64,000 nt of DNA from Actimicrobium antarcticum (GTDB lineage Bacteria; Pseudomonadota; Gammaproteobacteria; Burkholderiales; Burkholderiaceae_D), in contig NZ_BAAAZE010000001.1 of NCBI RefSeq assembly GCF_039536745.1, forward strand, positions 62,001 to 126,000, in the 5' to 3' direction. Positions 43,334-52,705 of this stretch are shown here, in pieces; positions within the stretch are counted from its first letter, which is position 1, and each line of letters starts with the position of its first letter. The notes beneath the pieces are model-generated. The model worked only from the letters and a program-made list of their open reading frames with translations. It had not been told where the DNA came from and did no database searches. The translations under genes and the position numbers were made by a program.

Positions 43334-44362
43334 ATGGCTACCGCGATCTATCCGTGGCATCACGCCGCCTGGCAGCAACTGCAGGACTTGCGTGCACGAT
43401 TGCCGCACGCGATTCTTTTCCATGGCAATGCCGGCACAGGCAAGACTGCTTTTGCCGAGGCTTTCGCGGAATCACTGCTCTGTGAAACGCCGAAGCCGGA
43501 CGGACATGCGTGTGGGGTCTGCCTGTCGTGCGGCTGGTTCGCGCAGTACAGTCATCCGGATTACCGTCGCGTCAGGCCAGAAATGCTGGACGACGATGGT
43601 GCGGAGGAGGATGACTCCGGCGACACAAAAAAAAGTGCGAAGGCCAGCAAAACGCCATCGAAAGAAATCCGTATCGAGCAAATTCGGGCGCTGGCGGATT
43701 TCATGAATATCTCGACCCACCGCAATGGCAAGCGCGTGGTGTTGCTGTACCCGGCCGAGGCCTTGAATACGCCGTCGGCCAATGCGCTGCTGAAGACGCT
43801 GGAAGAGCCGCCTCCGGAGACGGTTTTTTTACTGGTATCGAATAGCCTGGATCAGCTCCTGCCCACCATCCTGTCCCGCTGCCGCCAATTTGCGCTGCCG
43901 ACGCCATCAGCGCCGGACGCGCTTTCCTGGCTGGCCGGCCAGCAGGTCAAGGATGCTGATATCTGGCTGGCCGAACAGGGTGGTGCGCCGTTAGCCGCGC
44001 TGGAGGTATCGCGCGCCGGTTCGCACGACTTGCAGGACGAGTTGCTGGGGATGCTCGCGCGGCCGTCCGTCGAGGCGGCGTTGAAGTCCGCAGACAAGTT
44101 GCAGAAGGCAGGAAATCGTGACTTGGTGGTATGGACACAACGCTGGCTGTACGACATGTTCTCGTACAAGCTTTCTGGCAACATCCGGTATTATCCTCGC
44201 AGACACAACGAACTCGCGCTGCTGGCTGGCCGCGTCCGGATCGATCAGTTGTTGGTTGCACTGCGCCAGGCCAACGAGCGGCGAGCGATCGCGGAACATC
44301 CGTTATCGGCCAAGCTGTTCATCGAGGATATGCTGCTCGATTACTCACTTCTTTTTCAATAG
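43334..44362 (+). CDS. holB: DNA polymerase III delta prime subunit
   Basis: A 342-residue AAA+ clamp-loader subunit. HGNAGTGKTAFAEAFA is the Walker A; the zinc cysteines are in CETPKPDGHACGVCLSCGWF; ANALLKTLEEPPP and the SRC motif (TILSRCRQF) are intact. A Lys/Ser/Asp-rich insertion (DDDGAEEDDSGDTKKSAKASK) falls between the zinc module and the next helix. It acts in loading the beta clamp at replication forks. pilZ begins 12 bases after its stop. Confidence 0.92.
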   Translation: MATAIYPWHHAAWQQLQDLRARLPHAILFHGNAGTGKTAFAEAFAESLLCETPKPDGHACGVCLSCGWFAQYSHPDYRRVRPEMLDDDGAEEDDSGDTKKSAKASKTPSKEIRIEQIRALADFMNISTHRNGKRVVLLYPAEALNTPSANALLKTLEEPPPETVFLLVSNSLDQLLPTILSRCRQFALPTPSAPDALSWLAGQQVKDADIWLAEQGGAPLAALEVSRAGSHDLQDELLGMLARPSVEAALKSADKLQKAGNRDLVVWTQRWLYDMFSYKLSGNIRYYPRRHNELALLAGRVRIDQLLVALRQANERRAIAEHPLSAKLFIEDMLLDYSLLFQ

Positions 44363-44374
44363 GATTCAACGGTT

Positions 44375-44749
44375 ATGGCCGAATTACCCGCATCAGGCAG
44401 CGCCAGCGTGGCAAGACCGTCGGTATTGTCATTGGCCATCAAGGAAAAATCGGCACTGTATGCGGCCTACATGCCGTTCCTGAAGAATGCGGGAATTTTT
44501 GTTCCGACCAGCAAGGCATACCGGATGGGTGACGAAATTTATCTGATCCTCAGCCTGATGGACGATGCCAACAAGTATCCGATTGCCGGCAAGGTTGCCT
44601 GGATCACGCCGGCAGGCGCCAACAATAACAAGGCGCAAGGCATTGGTGTTCATTTGCCTGACGACGAAAGCGGCCAGCGCGTACGTGCCCGGATTGAAGA
44701 GCTGCTGGGCGCGGCATTAGGCTCGTCACGCGCCACCCATACGCTGTAG
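44375..44749 (+). CDS. pilZ: PilZ domain protein of the holB operon
   Basis: A 124-residue PilZ protein similar in placement and length to the type IV pilus PilZ of Pseudomonas and Xanthomonas, which also follows holB. LSLAIKEKSALYAAYMPFLKNAGIFVPTSKAYRMGDEIYLILSLMDDANKYPIAGKVAWITPAG is the core. The canonical RxxxR and D/NxSxxG c-di-GMP motifs are not apparent, as known for this PilZ subtype, so it likely works through protein contacts in pilus assembly. Confidence 0.88.
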   Translation: MAELPASGSASVARPSVLSLAIKEKSALYAAYMPFLKNAGIFVPTSKAYRMGDEIYLILSLMDDANKYPIAGKVAWITPAGANNNKAQGIGVHLPDDESGQRVRARIEELLGAALGSSRATHTL

Positions 44750-44820
44750 TCATCACCACGATCAATCCTGAAAGACCTGCTCAGGTTCATCCTCAATCCC
44801 GTTTCTGTCGGACTCTCTCC

Positions 44821-45321
44821 ATGTCATTTACCCATCGTCTCGCCCGCATCGACGACTTGCCGGCCATCGTCGCCATCTATAACAGTACGGTTGCGTCACG
44901 TGAAGTGACGGCCGACACCACGCCAATTTCAGTGGAGTCGCGCCTGGCCTGGTTTGCCGAGCACAATCCTGCGCTGCGTCCATTGTGGGTGGTGGAAGGT
45001 GCCGGCCAGCATGTCATCGGCTGGCTGTCGTATTCGAATTTTTATGGTCGCCCGGCGTATTCCGGCACGGCCGAGCTGTCGATCTATATTGATGAAGCAG
45101 TACGTGGCAAAGGACTGGGACGCTATCTGCTGACCGAGGCGATTGCGTTTGCACCCAGCATTGCCGTACATACCCTGCTGGGATTCATCTTTGGTCATAA
45201 CCGTGCCAGCCTGGCGTTGTTCGATAAATTCGGATTCTCGCGCTGGGCCGAGATGCCGCGCGTGGCGACCCTCGATGGCATCGAACGTGACTTGATCATC
45301 GTCGGCAAGCGGGTCGCCTGA
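44821..45321 (+). CDS. GNAT family N-acetyltransferase (phosphinothricin acetyltransferase-like)
   Basis: A 166-residue acetyltransferase. LARIDDLPAIVAIYNSTVASREVTADTTPISVESRLAWF is the N-terminal half typical of the phosphinothricin/methionine-sulfoximine group, and RGKGLGRYLLTEAI is the acetyl-CoA pyrophosphate loop. GFIFGHNRASLALFDKFGF and a late EMPRVATLDGIERDLIIVGKRV follow. The substrate is probably a small amino-acid analogue. Present between pilZ and tatD, 18 bases before the latter. Confidence 0.87.
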   Translation: MSFTHRLARIDDLPAIVAIYNSTVASREVTADTTPISVESRLAWFAEHNPALRPLWVVEGAGQHVIGWLSYSNFYGRPAYSGTAELSIYIDEAVRGKGLGRYLLTEAIAFAPSIAVHTLLGFIFGHNRASLALFDKFGFSRWAEMPRVATLDGIERDLIIVGKRVA

Positions 45322-45339
45322 GGCAGGTACAATCGTGGC

Positions 45340-46119
45340 ATGTATATCGATTCCCACTGCCACATCAATTTCCCTGAACTCGCGGCCCGCTTGCCGGAGA
45401 TTTTCGACAAGATGGCCGAGAACAAGGTCACCCATGCGCTATGCGTGTCGGTCGACCTGCCGGACTTTCCGCAAGTGCTGGCACTGGCGCAGCAATACAA
45501 TCACATCTATGCGTCGGTTGGCGTGCATCCGGATTATGTCGACACGCCCGAACCCAGCGTCGAGCAACTGGTACGCTTGTCGCAGCATCCGAAGATCGTT
45601 GCCATCGGCGAAACCGGGCTGGATTACTTTCGTCTGACCGGTGATCTGGACTGGCAGCGAGAACGGTTTCGGGTGCATATCCGCGCGTCGCGCGCGACCG
45701 GCAAGCCATTGATCATCCATACCCGCGCAGCGTCGTCCGACACTATTCGCATCATGCAGGAAGAGGGCGCCGGGATACACGACGGCGGCGCTGGCGGCGT
45801 GATGCATTGTTTTACCGAATCACTTGCGGTGGCCGAGGCGGCGATTGCGATGGGATTTTATATTTCGTTTTCCGGCATAGTTACTTTCAAAAGTGCGAAA
45901 GACCTGCAAGCGGTGGCGCTTGCCGTCCCGATGGAAAACATGCTGATCGAAACCGACTCGCCGTATCTGGCGCCGATGCCACATCGCGGCAAAATGAATG
46001 AACCGGGTCTGGTACGACACGTGGCCGAATACATCGCCAGCCTGAAGGGCTTACCGGTAGAACGGGTGGCGCAACAGACCACGGATAATTTTTTCAAGTT
46101 GTTCAGGATTGCACGATGA
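45340..46119 (+). CDS. tatD: TatD family metal-dependent hydrolase (DNase)
   Basis: A 259-residue TIM-barrel hydrolase. DSHCHINF gives the metal HxH, AIGETGLDYFR the bridging Glu, PLIIHTRAA and VMHCFTES the two further histidines, and LIETDSPYLAPMPHRGK the catalytic Asp. Members are 3'-exonucleases or quality-control hydrolases. The final codons overlap the ankyrin gene start by four bases. Confidence 0.92.
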   Translation: MYIDSHCHINFPELAARLPEIFDKMAENKVTHALCVSVDLPDFPQVLALAQQYNHIYASVGVHPDYVDTPEPSVEQLVRLSQHPKIVAIGETGLDYFRLTGDLDWQRERFRVHIRASRATGKPLIIHTRAASSDTIRIMQEEGAGIHDGGAGGVMHCFTESLAVAEAAIAMGFYISFSGIVTFKSAKDLQAVALAVPMENMLIETDSPYLAPMPHRGKMNEPGLVRHVAEYIASLKGLPVERVAQQTTDNFFKLFRIAR

Positions 46120-46805
46120 ACGGACCTCAGTTCGGCAACGGCAAGCGCTGGCGGCAGCTGGTTTTGGCAATCGCCTTGCTCGCGGCAAGCGCAACCTTGC
46201 CCGGTGGTGCGGTCGCTGGCGCTTACGACGATTATTTTTTTGCGGTGCGCTCTGACAATGCCTATCAGGTCAAGCAATGGCTGCAGCGCGGTGTCGATCC
46301 GAACACGATTGATGCCGAGCGTGGTGAAACCGGCCTGATGCTGGCATTGCGTGAAAAAAAATCGGACGTCGTCGAGGTCCTGCTGAAAGCACCCACGCTG
46401 GACGTTGAAGCGCGTTCGCGCAATGGCGATACAGCCTTGATGGTGGCCGCCTACACATCGAACAAGCCGGTAGTGCAGGCGCTGCTTGCGCGAAAAGCCG
46501 AGGTCAATCGTCCCGGCTGGACAGCGCTGCATTACGCGGCAACGGCAGGTGCCAACGAGATCGTGCAATTGCTGCTCGATCACTACGCCTACATCGACGC
46601 CGAATCACCCAACAAGACCACGCCGATCATGATGGCGGCGCGTGGCGGGCACATCCTGACCGTGAAACTGCTGCTCGATGAAGGTGCTGATGCCACCCTG
46701 AAAAACGAGCAAGGCATGACGGCCATCGATCTGGCCAAAAAATTCGACCATAAAGATATTGCCGAAGGTCTGGCGTGGCGCATACAGCGGGCTGCGCCTC
46801 GCTAG
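46116..46805 (+). CDS. Exported ankyrin-repeat protein
   Basis: A 229-residue protein with an N-terminal signal peptide (WRQLVLAIALLAASATLPGGAVAG) and about five ankyrin repeats, e.g. GETGLMLALREKKSDVVEVLLKA, GDTALMVAAYTSNKPVVQALLAR, GWTALHYAATAGANEIVQLLLDH and KTTPIMMAARGGHILTVKLLLDEGAD. It is probably periplasmic and binds proteins. It overlaps tatD (ATGA), an arrangement often seen in this order. It ends just before the large palindromic repeat. Confidence 0.87.
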   Translation: MNGPQFGNGKRWRQLVLAIALLAASATLPGGAVAGAYDDYFFAVRSDNAYQVKQWLQRGVDPNTIDAERGETGLMLALREKKSDVVEVLLKAPTLDVEARSRNGDTALMVAAYTSNKPVVQALLARKAEVNRPGWTALHYAATAGANEIVQLLLDHYAYIDAESPNKTTPIMMAARGGHILTVKLLLDEGADATLKNEQGMTAIDLAKKFDHKDIAEGLAWRIQRAAPR

Positions 46806-46852
46806 GCATTGCAGCCAGCCCTTTCAAGGTGGTGCATGGGCTGCGAACAAAG

Positions 46853-47835
46853 CGTCGAATTCGTTGCAGAATCGTCGGCTGGGCTGCGAAGCCCGACTTG
46901 CGTCAAGCTGCCTTGTAGGTCGCCACGACGCGCGGTCTGCGGTAGCTAAAACGGTTGCGCTCCGTTGATGCAAGCCGGGGGCGGCCCGGCAGCCGGTCAC
47001 TTCTTTTTGCTTCGCCAAAAAGCAGTAACCAAGAAAAAGGCGACCGCAAGACCGCTGCCCTGCGGGTTCCCAAAAACCGGGTACGGCAAGAGGGAAGCCC
47101 GCAAACTCGCTACCCTTGCAGGGCGCAGATCCGCTTGCAAGCGGATCCCGTTCCGCAGGCGGATCGCATGCGATCCGAAACCCCTGCTACACCTCAGACA
47201 GTGCGGGCTTCTTCTCCTCTTGCCGCACCCGGTTTTTGGCAGCGATCTTTTTATGCGGAATTCAAGGTCAAAACCAAGCCCAGCCTTGGAACCAGCGAGA
47301 TGGTCGTGCTCGCTTTGCGCGAGAAAACTTCCTCGTCGTGATCGACATCGAGTTCAAAACCAACGTCAAAACCGACGTCAAAACCAACGTCAAAACCCAA
47401 AACCTACAAGGCTTTTACAAGTCATCTTTCTCGCGCAAAGCGAGCCTGACCATCAATCAATCACCAAGGCTGGGCTTGGTTTTGACCTTGAATTCCGCAT
47501 AAAAGGCCGCTGCCAAATACCGTGTCCGGGCAGGGGATAAGAGGGCCGCACTGTCTGAGCGTAGCGAGTTTGCGGCCCTCCCCCTGACCGGGCGCGGTAT
47601 TTGGGAACCCGCAGGGCAGCGGTCTAGCGGTCGCCTTTTTTTGCTTACTTTATTTGGCGAAGCAAAAAAAGTGAGCGGCTGCCGGGCCGCACCCGGCTTG
47701 GCTCCACGGAGCGCAACCCGTTTTAGCTACCGCAGACCGCAGCCCGCAGACCGCGCGTCGTGGCAACCCGCAAAGCAACCTGACGCATGTTGGGCTTCGC
47801 AGCCCAACCTACGATTCGGCAACGTCACCGTCACT
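46853..47835. repeat. ~1-kb hierarchical palindrome with a short tandem-repeat centre
   Basis: Outer arms about 250 bases long are inverted copies of each other: GGGCTGCGAAGCCC, GTAGCTAAAACGG, CGGCCCGGCAGCC, TTTTTGCTTCGCCAAA and ACCGCTGCCCTGCGGGTTCCCA on the left recur reversed on the right. Inside, 47251-47289 and 47464-47502 are perfect 39-base inverted copies, extended by a 28-base pair of arms matching in 26 positions. The centre (about 47351-47402) is a 12-base tandem repeat CAAAACCAACGT copied three to four times. Shared blocks such as GGCGAAGCAAAAAAAGT resemble intergenic palindromic families of other proteobacteria. No gene is supported inside. Confidence 0.8.
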
Positions 47836-47969
47836 GTGTTTGCTGTTCGACGCCCACCTTGCGAGGGCTGACTTCGCAGCCCAATAGTCGGTGGTTTGCC
47901 TGGTGAAATTTGCAGGCAACGCCCACCTTTAAAGGGCGGGCCCGATTCAATTGCGTCCGATCGAATTGT

Positions 47970-49574
47970 TCATGCCTTCGCCATCATGCTCAACGCAACC
48001 GCTTCCGCAACCTTGATGCCATCCACCGCGGCCGACAAAATCCCGCCCGCATAGCCCGCGCCTTCACCGGCCGGAAACAGACCGATCGTATTCAGGCTCT
48101 GGCAGTCGTCATTGCGATTGATGCGGATCGGCGACGAGGTCCGGGTTTCGACGCCGGTCAGTACCGCATCCTGCATCGCAAAGCCATGGATCTGTTTGTC
48201 GAACTCTGGCAGGGCTTCACGAATCGCATCGATTGCATAGCGCGGTAACGCTGTATTCAGGTCACCGAGTTGCACGCCGGGCGTGTACGACGGCGTTACG
48301 GCGCCGAGCTCGACCGACGGACGGTCGGCAATGAAGTCCCCGACCAGCTGTCCCGGCGCGCTGTAATTGCAGCCGCCCAGCTCGTAGGCTCGGGATTCCC
48401 ACTGACGCTGGAATTCGAGGCCGGCGAGCGGACCACCCGGATAATCTGCCGGTGTGATACCCACCACGATACCGCTGTTGGCATTGCGTTCATTGCGCGA
48501 ATACTGACTCATGCCGTTGGTGACGACCCGGCCCGGCTCAGACGCCGCAGCGACCACGGTGCCACCCGGGCACATGCAGAAGCTGTAGACCGAACGGCCA
48601 TTGCTGGCGTGATGCACCAGTTTGTAATCTGCCGCACCCAGCACCGGATGACCGGCGTTCGGACCGAGCCGGCTGCGGTCGATGACCGACTGCGGATGCT
48701 CTATGCGAAAGCCGACCGAAAACGGTTTTGCTTCGATATACACGCCGCGCCGGTGCAGCATCTCGAAGGTGTCGCGCGCGCTGTGGCCGATGGCCAGCAC
48801 GATATGGTCACTGAGCAGTTCGGTGCCGTCAGACAGGGTCAATCCGCGCACCTGACCTTTTTCGATCAGCAAGTCGTCGACACGACTCTGAAAACGGAAT
48901 TCTCCGCCTAGACCTTCGATCGTTGCGCGCATTTCCTCGACCATTTTGACCAGCCGGAACGTACCGATATGCGGTTTGCTGACATACATGATTTCTGGCG
49001 GCGCGCCGGCCTTGACAAACTCCACCAGGACCTTGCGGCCGTAATGCTTGGGGTCCTTGATCTGGCTATACAGCTTGCCATCCGAAAACGTACCCGCGCC
49101 GCCCTCGCCAAATTGCACATTCGATTCCGGATGCAGTTCACGCTTGCGCCACAGACCGAAGGTGTCCTTGGTCCGTTCCCGCACCGACTTGCCGCGTTCC
49201 AGAATGATCGGTTTGAATCCCATCTGCGCCAGGATCAGGCCGGCGAAGAGCCCGCATGGCCCGGTGCCGATGACCAGCGGACGCGACCGCAAATGCGCCG
49301 GTGCGGTGGCCACGAAGTGATACCCGGTATCCGGCGCAGGCATGACGAGCCGATTGCCACCCACGCGCTTGAGCACGTCCGCTTCATCGCTGACGACAAC
49401 ATCGAGCGAATAAATCATCAGGATGGCGTTTTTTTTGCGCGCGTCGTAGCTGCGCTTGAAGATCGTAAAACTGATCAACTCCGCTGCGGTAATCCCCAGA
49501 CGCGCGATGATCGCATCAGGCAGAGCCGTCTCGACATGGTCGAGCGGTAGTTGAACATCGGTCAATCGCAACAT
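47970..49574 (-). CDS. Uncharacterised FAD-dependent dehydrogenase (COG2509-like)
   Basis: A 534-residue flavoprotein. After an N-terminal alpha/beta domain (RLTDVQLPLDHVETALPDAIIARLG...FTIFKRSYDARKKN), the FAD loop is VIGTGPCGLFAGLILAQMG. VQFGEGGAGTFSDGKLYSQIKD, VLAIGHSARDTFEMLHRRGV and SFCMCPGGTVVAAASEPG are hallmarks of this widespread family with no agreed function; GLFPAGEGAGYAGGI is the late FAD contact. The start is at MLRLTDVQL. It is monocistronic, ending beside the large palindrome. Confidence 0.88.
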   Translation of the reverse strand: MLRLTDVQLPLDHVETALPDAIIARLGITAAELISFTIFKRSYDARKKNAILMIYSLDVVVSDEADVLKRVGGNRLVMPAPDTGYHFVATAPAHLRSRPLVIGTGPCGLFAGLILAQMGFKPIILERGKSVRERTKDTFGLWRKRELHPESNVQFGEGGAGTFSDGKLYSQIKDPKHYGRKVLVEFVKAGAPPEIMYVSKPHIGTFRLVKMVEEMRATIEGLGGEFRFQSRVDDLLIEKGQVRGLTLSDGTELLSDHIVLAIGHSARDTFEMLHRRGVYIEAKPFSVGFRIEHPQSVIDRSRLGPNAGHPVLGAADYKLVHHASNGRSVYSFCMCPGGTVVAAASEPGRVVTNGMSQYSRNERNANSGIVVGITPADYPGGPLAGLEFQRQWESRAYELGGCNYSAPGQLVGDFIADRPSVELGAVTPSYTPGVQLGDLNTALPRYAIDAIREALPEFDKQIHGFAMQDAVLTGVETRTSSPIRINRNDDCQSLNTIGLFPAGEGAGYAGGILSAAVDGIKVAEAVALSMMAKA

Positions 49575-50073
49575 GGATAATATTTTTCGAGTGCGTCCGC
49601 AGGGCACCAGCGTGCAGCGGACAGGGTTGAGGCGGGAACGGCCGCCATTTTACCGCAGGCGAACCGGTGATGAAGGCATCGCCAAGCAGGTAAATTTTTT
49701 AAGGTGCTGGCGGTTTTTACCCTCGTTAGAGGCCTGCAGAACGCCAACGCGCAAGAGGGCAGCACCTGTTGCCGGCGCCACGGCGTTGACCAGTCGATTG
49801 CGTCTCTGGAGTATCGTCATTCACCGGCCCTCAAACGCAGGATGGATACGCGGTGGTTTTCTCGTTAAGCTGATCCGGGTCGACCTCGCTGCCAGGGCGG
49901 ACATTTCGTTTTACTGCGGGACCATGCGGTTGATGACAATCTGACCGCTGACGTTGTCATAAAAAATAATACGACCGTTCTTTTCAGGTTATAGTGCAGG
50001 TCGAAAAAGACGGATCGTTACGCTGCAAATACCCGCTACCCATACCGGGTTCACCCATTCAAAAGGAAGAGAC
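49575..50073. other. Intergenic region upstream of the fadJ-like gene
   Basis: No supported gene. It contains divergent promoters for the FAD protein and the fadJ-like gene. AATACGACCGTTCT at 49968-49981 shares the core ACGACCGT with the thiolase-operon promoter and has the ACG-NN-CGT symmetry of a small dyad. AAAAGGAAGAGAC is the ribosome site of the fadJ-like gene. Confidence 0.45.
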
Positions 50074-52152
50074 ATGACTGCCGAATATCAGGTCAATGGC
50101 GCTGTTGCCATCATTACGCTCAACAATCCACCGGTCAACGGACTGGGCCTGTCGACCCGTACTGCGGTCGTCGAGGGTGTCCGCAAAGCACTGGCCGACG
50201 ATGCCGTGAAAGCCATCGTGCTGACCGGCGCCGGCAAGGCATTTTCAGGTGGCGCAGATATCAAGGAGTTCAATTCGCCGAGCGCGTTCGCCGAGCCATC
50301 GCTGCACACGCTGATCAACGTGGTCGAGGGTGCCAGCAAGCCGGTGATCGCCGCGATCCACACGGTATGCATGGGTGGTGGACTGGAACTGGCATTGGGT
50401 TGTCACTACCGCGTTGCGGCAATCGGCGCGCAGATCGCGCTGCCGGAAGTCAAACTCGGGATCTTGCCGGGTGCTGGCGGTACGCAGCGTTTGCCACGTG
50501 TGGTCGGCCTGGAACTGGCGCTGAACATGATTGTGTCTGGTACGCCGGTTGCGTCCGAAAAGCTGGCAAAAACCGCACTGTTCAACAAGATCATCGAGGG
50601 CGACCTGATGGAGGGTGCACTGGCTTTTGCGGCCAGCATCGCCGACGCACGACCACTGCCAAAAGTGCGTGACATCAAGGTTGACTACCCGAATTACGAA
50701 GCCTTCCTGCAGTTTTCGCGCAATACCGTCAAGGCGATGTCGGGTCCGTATCCTGCTCCGCTGAAATGTGTCGAGGCCGTCGCCGCATCGGTCACGAAAA
50801 AGTTTGACGATGGTATCAAGTTCGAACGTGACCTGTTTATCGAACTGGTCCAGACCACGGAATCGAAAGCATTGCGTCACGCCTTTTTTGGCGAACGCGC
50901 TGCCAGCAAGATTCCTGATGTACCGGCCGATACCCCGGTGCGCTCCATCAAGTCGGCCGCCGTGATCGGTGCTGGCACCATGGGTGGCGGGATTGCGATG
51001 AACTTCGTCAATGCCGGCATCCCCGTGATGCTGCTGGAGACCAAACAGGAAGCGCTCGACAAGGGCATCGCGACCATCCGCAAGAACTACGAAAACACGA
51101 TGAAGAAGGGCAAGCTCACGCAAGAGAAGTTCGACCAGCGCGTCGGCATGATCAGCGGCACCCTGAACTACGCGGATATCGGCCAGGCCGACATCGTCGT
51201 TGAAGCCGTATTCGAAGACATGGGCGTCAAGGAAACCGTGTTCAAGAAGCTCGATGAAGTCATGAAGCAGGGCGCGATCCTGGCATCGAATACCTCGACG
51301 CTGGACGTCGACCAGATCGCCTCGTTCACGAAGCGGCCGCAAGACGTGATCGGGACGCACTTCTTCAGCCCGGCCAACGTTATGAAGCTGCTGGAAATCG
51401 TGCGCGGCAAAGCCACTGCCAAGGATGTCCTGGCAACCACCCTGGCGCTGTCGAAAAAAATCAAGAAGACCGGTGTCGTATCGGGTGTGTGCGACGGCTT
51501 CATTGGTAACCGCATGATCGAACAGTACAGCCGTCAGGCTGGTTTCCTGATCGAAGAAGGCGCGTTGCCGGAGCAGGTCGACAAGGCAGTCGAGAAATTC
51601 GGCTTTGCGATGGGACCGTTCCGCATGGGTGACCTGGCCGGTAATGACATCGGCTGGTATATCCGCAAACGCCGCTATCTGGAAAAGCCGGAAATCACGT
51701 ATTCGAAAACTGCCGATCTGCTGTGCGAACTGGGCCGCTACGGCCAGAAGACCGGCGCCGGCTGGTACGACTACAAGGCGGGTGACCGCAAGGCGTATCC
51801 ATCGGCACTCGTCAACGACATGATCATCAAGCACTCGGCCGATATCGGGGTCGAGCGACGCAAGATCAGTGATCAGGAAATCATCGAACGACTGGTGTAC
51901 TCGCTGGTCAATGAAGCCGCACATATCCTCGAAGAGGGCATCGCAATGCGTGCTTCGGATATCGACATGGTCTACCTCACGGGCTATGGCTTTCCGGTGT
52001 TCCGTGGCGGACCGATGTTCTATGCCGATACGGTCGGTTTGCCGAATGTGCTGATGACGATGGAAAAGCTGGCAAAAGGCCGTCACGGCGACGCCTGGAA
52101 ACCGGCACCGTTGCTGGTGAAGCTGGCTGCCGAGGGCAAGACCTTTAACTGA
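50074..52152 (+). CDS. Enoyl-CoA hydratase/3-hydroxyacyl-CoA dehydrogenase fusion (FadJ/FadB-like)
   Basis: A 692-residue bifunctional beta-oxidation enzyme. The crotonase half (residues 1-190) has the oxyanion loop SGGADIKEF, GGGLELALGCHYRVA and LPEVKLGILPGAGGTQRLPRV with the catalytic Glu. The dehydrogenase half begins at VIGAGTMGGGIAMNFVNAG (about 297) and has GTHFFSPANVMKLLEIV with the catalytic His; a doubled C-terminal domain ends the protein. No thiolase is adjacent, unlike fadBA. A strong terminator follows, so it is monocistronic. Confidence 0.92.
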   Translation: MTAEYQVNGAVAIITLNNPPVNGLGLSTRTAVVEGVRKALADDAVKAIVLTGAGKAFSGGADIKEFNSPSAFAEPSLHTLINVVEGASKPVIAAIHTVCMGGGLELALGCHYRVAAIGAQIALPEVKLGILPGAGGTQRLPRVVGLELALNMIVSGTPVASEKLAKTALFNKIIEGDLMEGALAFAASIADARPLPKVRDIKVDYPNYEAFLQFSRNTVKAMSGPYPAPLKCVEAVAASVTKKFDDGIKFERDLFIELVQTTESKALRHAFFGERAASKIPDVPADTPVRSIKSAAVIGAGTMGGGIAMNFVNAGIPVMLLETKQEALDKGIATIRKNYENTMKKGKLTQEKFDQRVGMISGTLNYADIGQADIVVEAVFEDMGVKETVFKKLDEVMKQGAILASNTSTLDVDQIASFTKRPQDVIGTHFFSPANVMKLLEIVRGKATAKDVLATTLALSKKIKKTGVVSGVCDGFIGNRMIEQYSRQAGFLIEEGALPEQVDKAVEKFGFAMGPFRMGDLAGNDIGWYIRKRRYLEKPEITYSKTADLLCELGRYGQKTGAGWYDYKAGDRKAYPSALVNDMIIKHSADIGVERRKISDQEIIERLVYSLVNEAAHILEEGIAMRASDIDMVYLTGYGFPVFRGGPMFYADTVGLPNVLMTMEKLAKGRHGDAWKPAPLLVKLAAEGKTFN

Positions 52153-52177
52153 AGTTGCTGAGGTTTTGTACGACGAA

Positions 52178-52212
52178 TAAAAAAGCCCCATGACGTCATG
52201 GGGCTTTTTTTA
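52178..52212 (+). terminator. Rho-independent terminator of the fadJ-like gene
   Basis: AAAAAGCCCCATGACG and its complement CGTCATGGGGCTTTTTTT form an uninterrupted stem followed by a T tract. The flanking A run makes it potentially bidirectional. Confidence 0.93.
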
Positions 52213-52403
52213 CGGCGATCGAATTAACTGGTGTGTCACGTTCGAGTTCCGTAGGCCGCGCTAGCGCACGCATTTGTAGAACCGCCAACTCAACGTAGTC
52301 AACACCTGGCAGCGCGAGCAAATCCACACTCTTTCGATGCGCGCCAGAGGGCTGATGATTGCCCCACCAACGCCATTTACAGAATAAATTTTCGGCAATC
52401 CGC

Positions 52404-52431
52404 TAAAGTCGGTGACTTCGCGAACCGATAA
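52404..52431 (+). promoter_or_regulatory. Candidate sigma-28 (FliA) flagellar promoter
   Basis: TAAAG followed after 15 bases by ACCGATAA resembles the FliA consensus TAAAG...GCCGATAA (seven of eight bases at -10), with the spacer one base longer than in E. coli. It lies 52 bases before yjfB, a putative motility gene. Confidence 0.5.
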
Positions 52432-52483
52432 CTAGCTACAGATGAATGGATCGACCAAATGAAAGACCCGACCGGAGAGCATC

Positions 52484-52684
52484 ATGAGTGTGAGTTCCAT
52501 TGCCAGCCTTGTCAGCAATGCATCCGCGACACGGACCGACCAGGCTATCAGTATCGCGGTGCTGAAAAAGGCACTGGATGCCGAAACCTCGACCGCCAGC
52601 GCGCTGCTTGACGCACTGCCTGCAGTCCCAACCACCAGCAGCTTGCCACCAAATCTGGGCAGGACCATCAACACGACTGCCTGA
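52484..52684 (+). CDS. yjfB: YjfB family putative motility protein
   Basis: A 66-residue protein starting MSVSSIASLVSNASATRTDQAISIAVLKKALD, characteristic of the small YjfB family annotated as putative motility proteins; the tail LPPNLGRTINTTA also fits. Function is unknown. GGAGAG lies eight bases before the ATG. A FliA-like promoter lies upstream, agreeing with a link to flagella. It is convergent with the unknown gene 52706-53326. Confidence 0.82.
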   Translation: MSVSSIASLVSNASATRTDQAISIAVLKKALDAETSTASALLDALPAVPTTSSLPPNLGRTINTTA

Positions 52685-52705
52685 ATTACGCCACCGATCG
52701 TGACG

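Noticed and set aside
47116..47502. Open frame through the palindrome centre encoding a KTNVKTDV-type repeat
   Set aside because: It arises from the 12-base tandem repeat within inverted arms; no start signal or protein character.
46806..47969. CRISPR array or insertion sequence in the repeat region
   Set aside because: Repeats are inverted and nested, not evenly spaced direct repeats, and no transposase frame is present.
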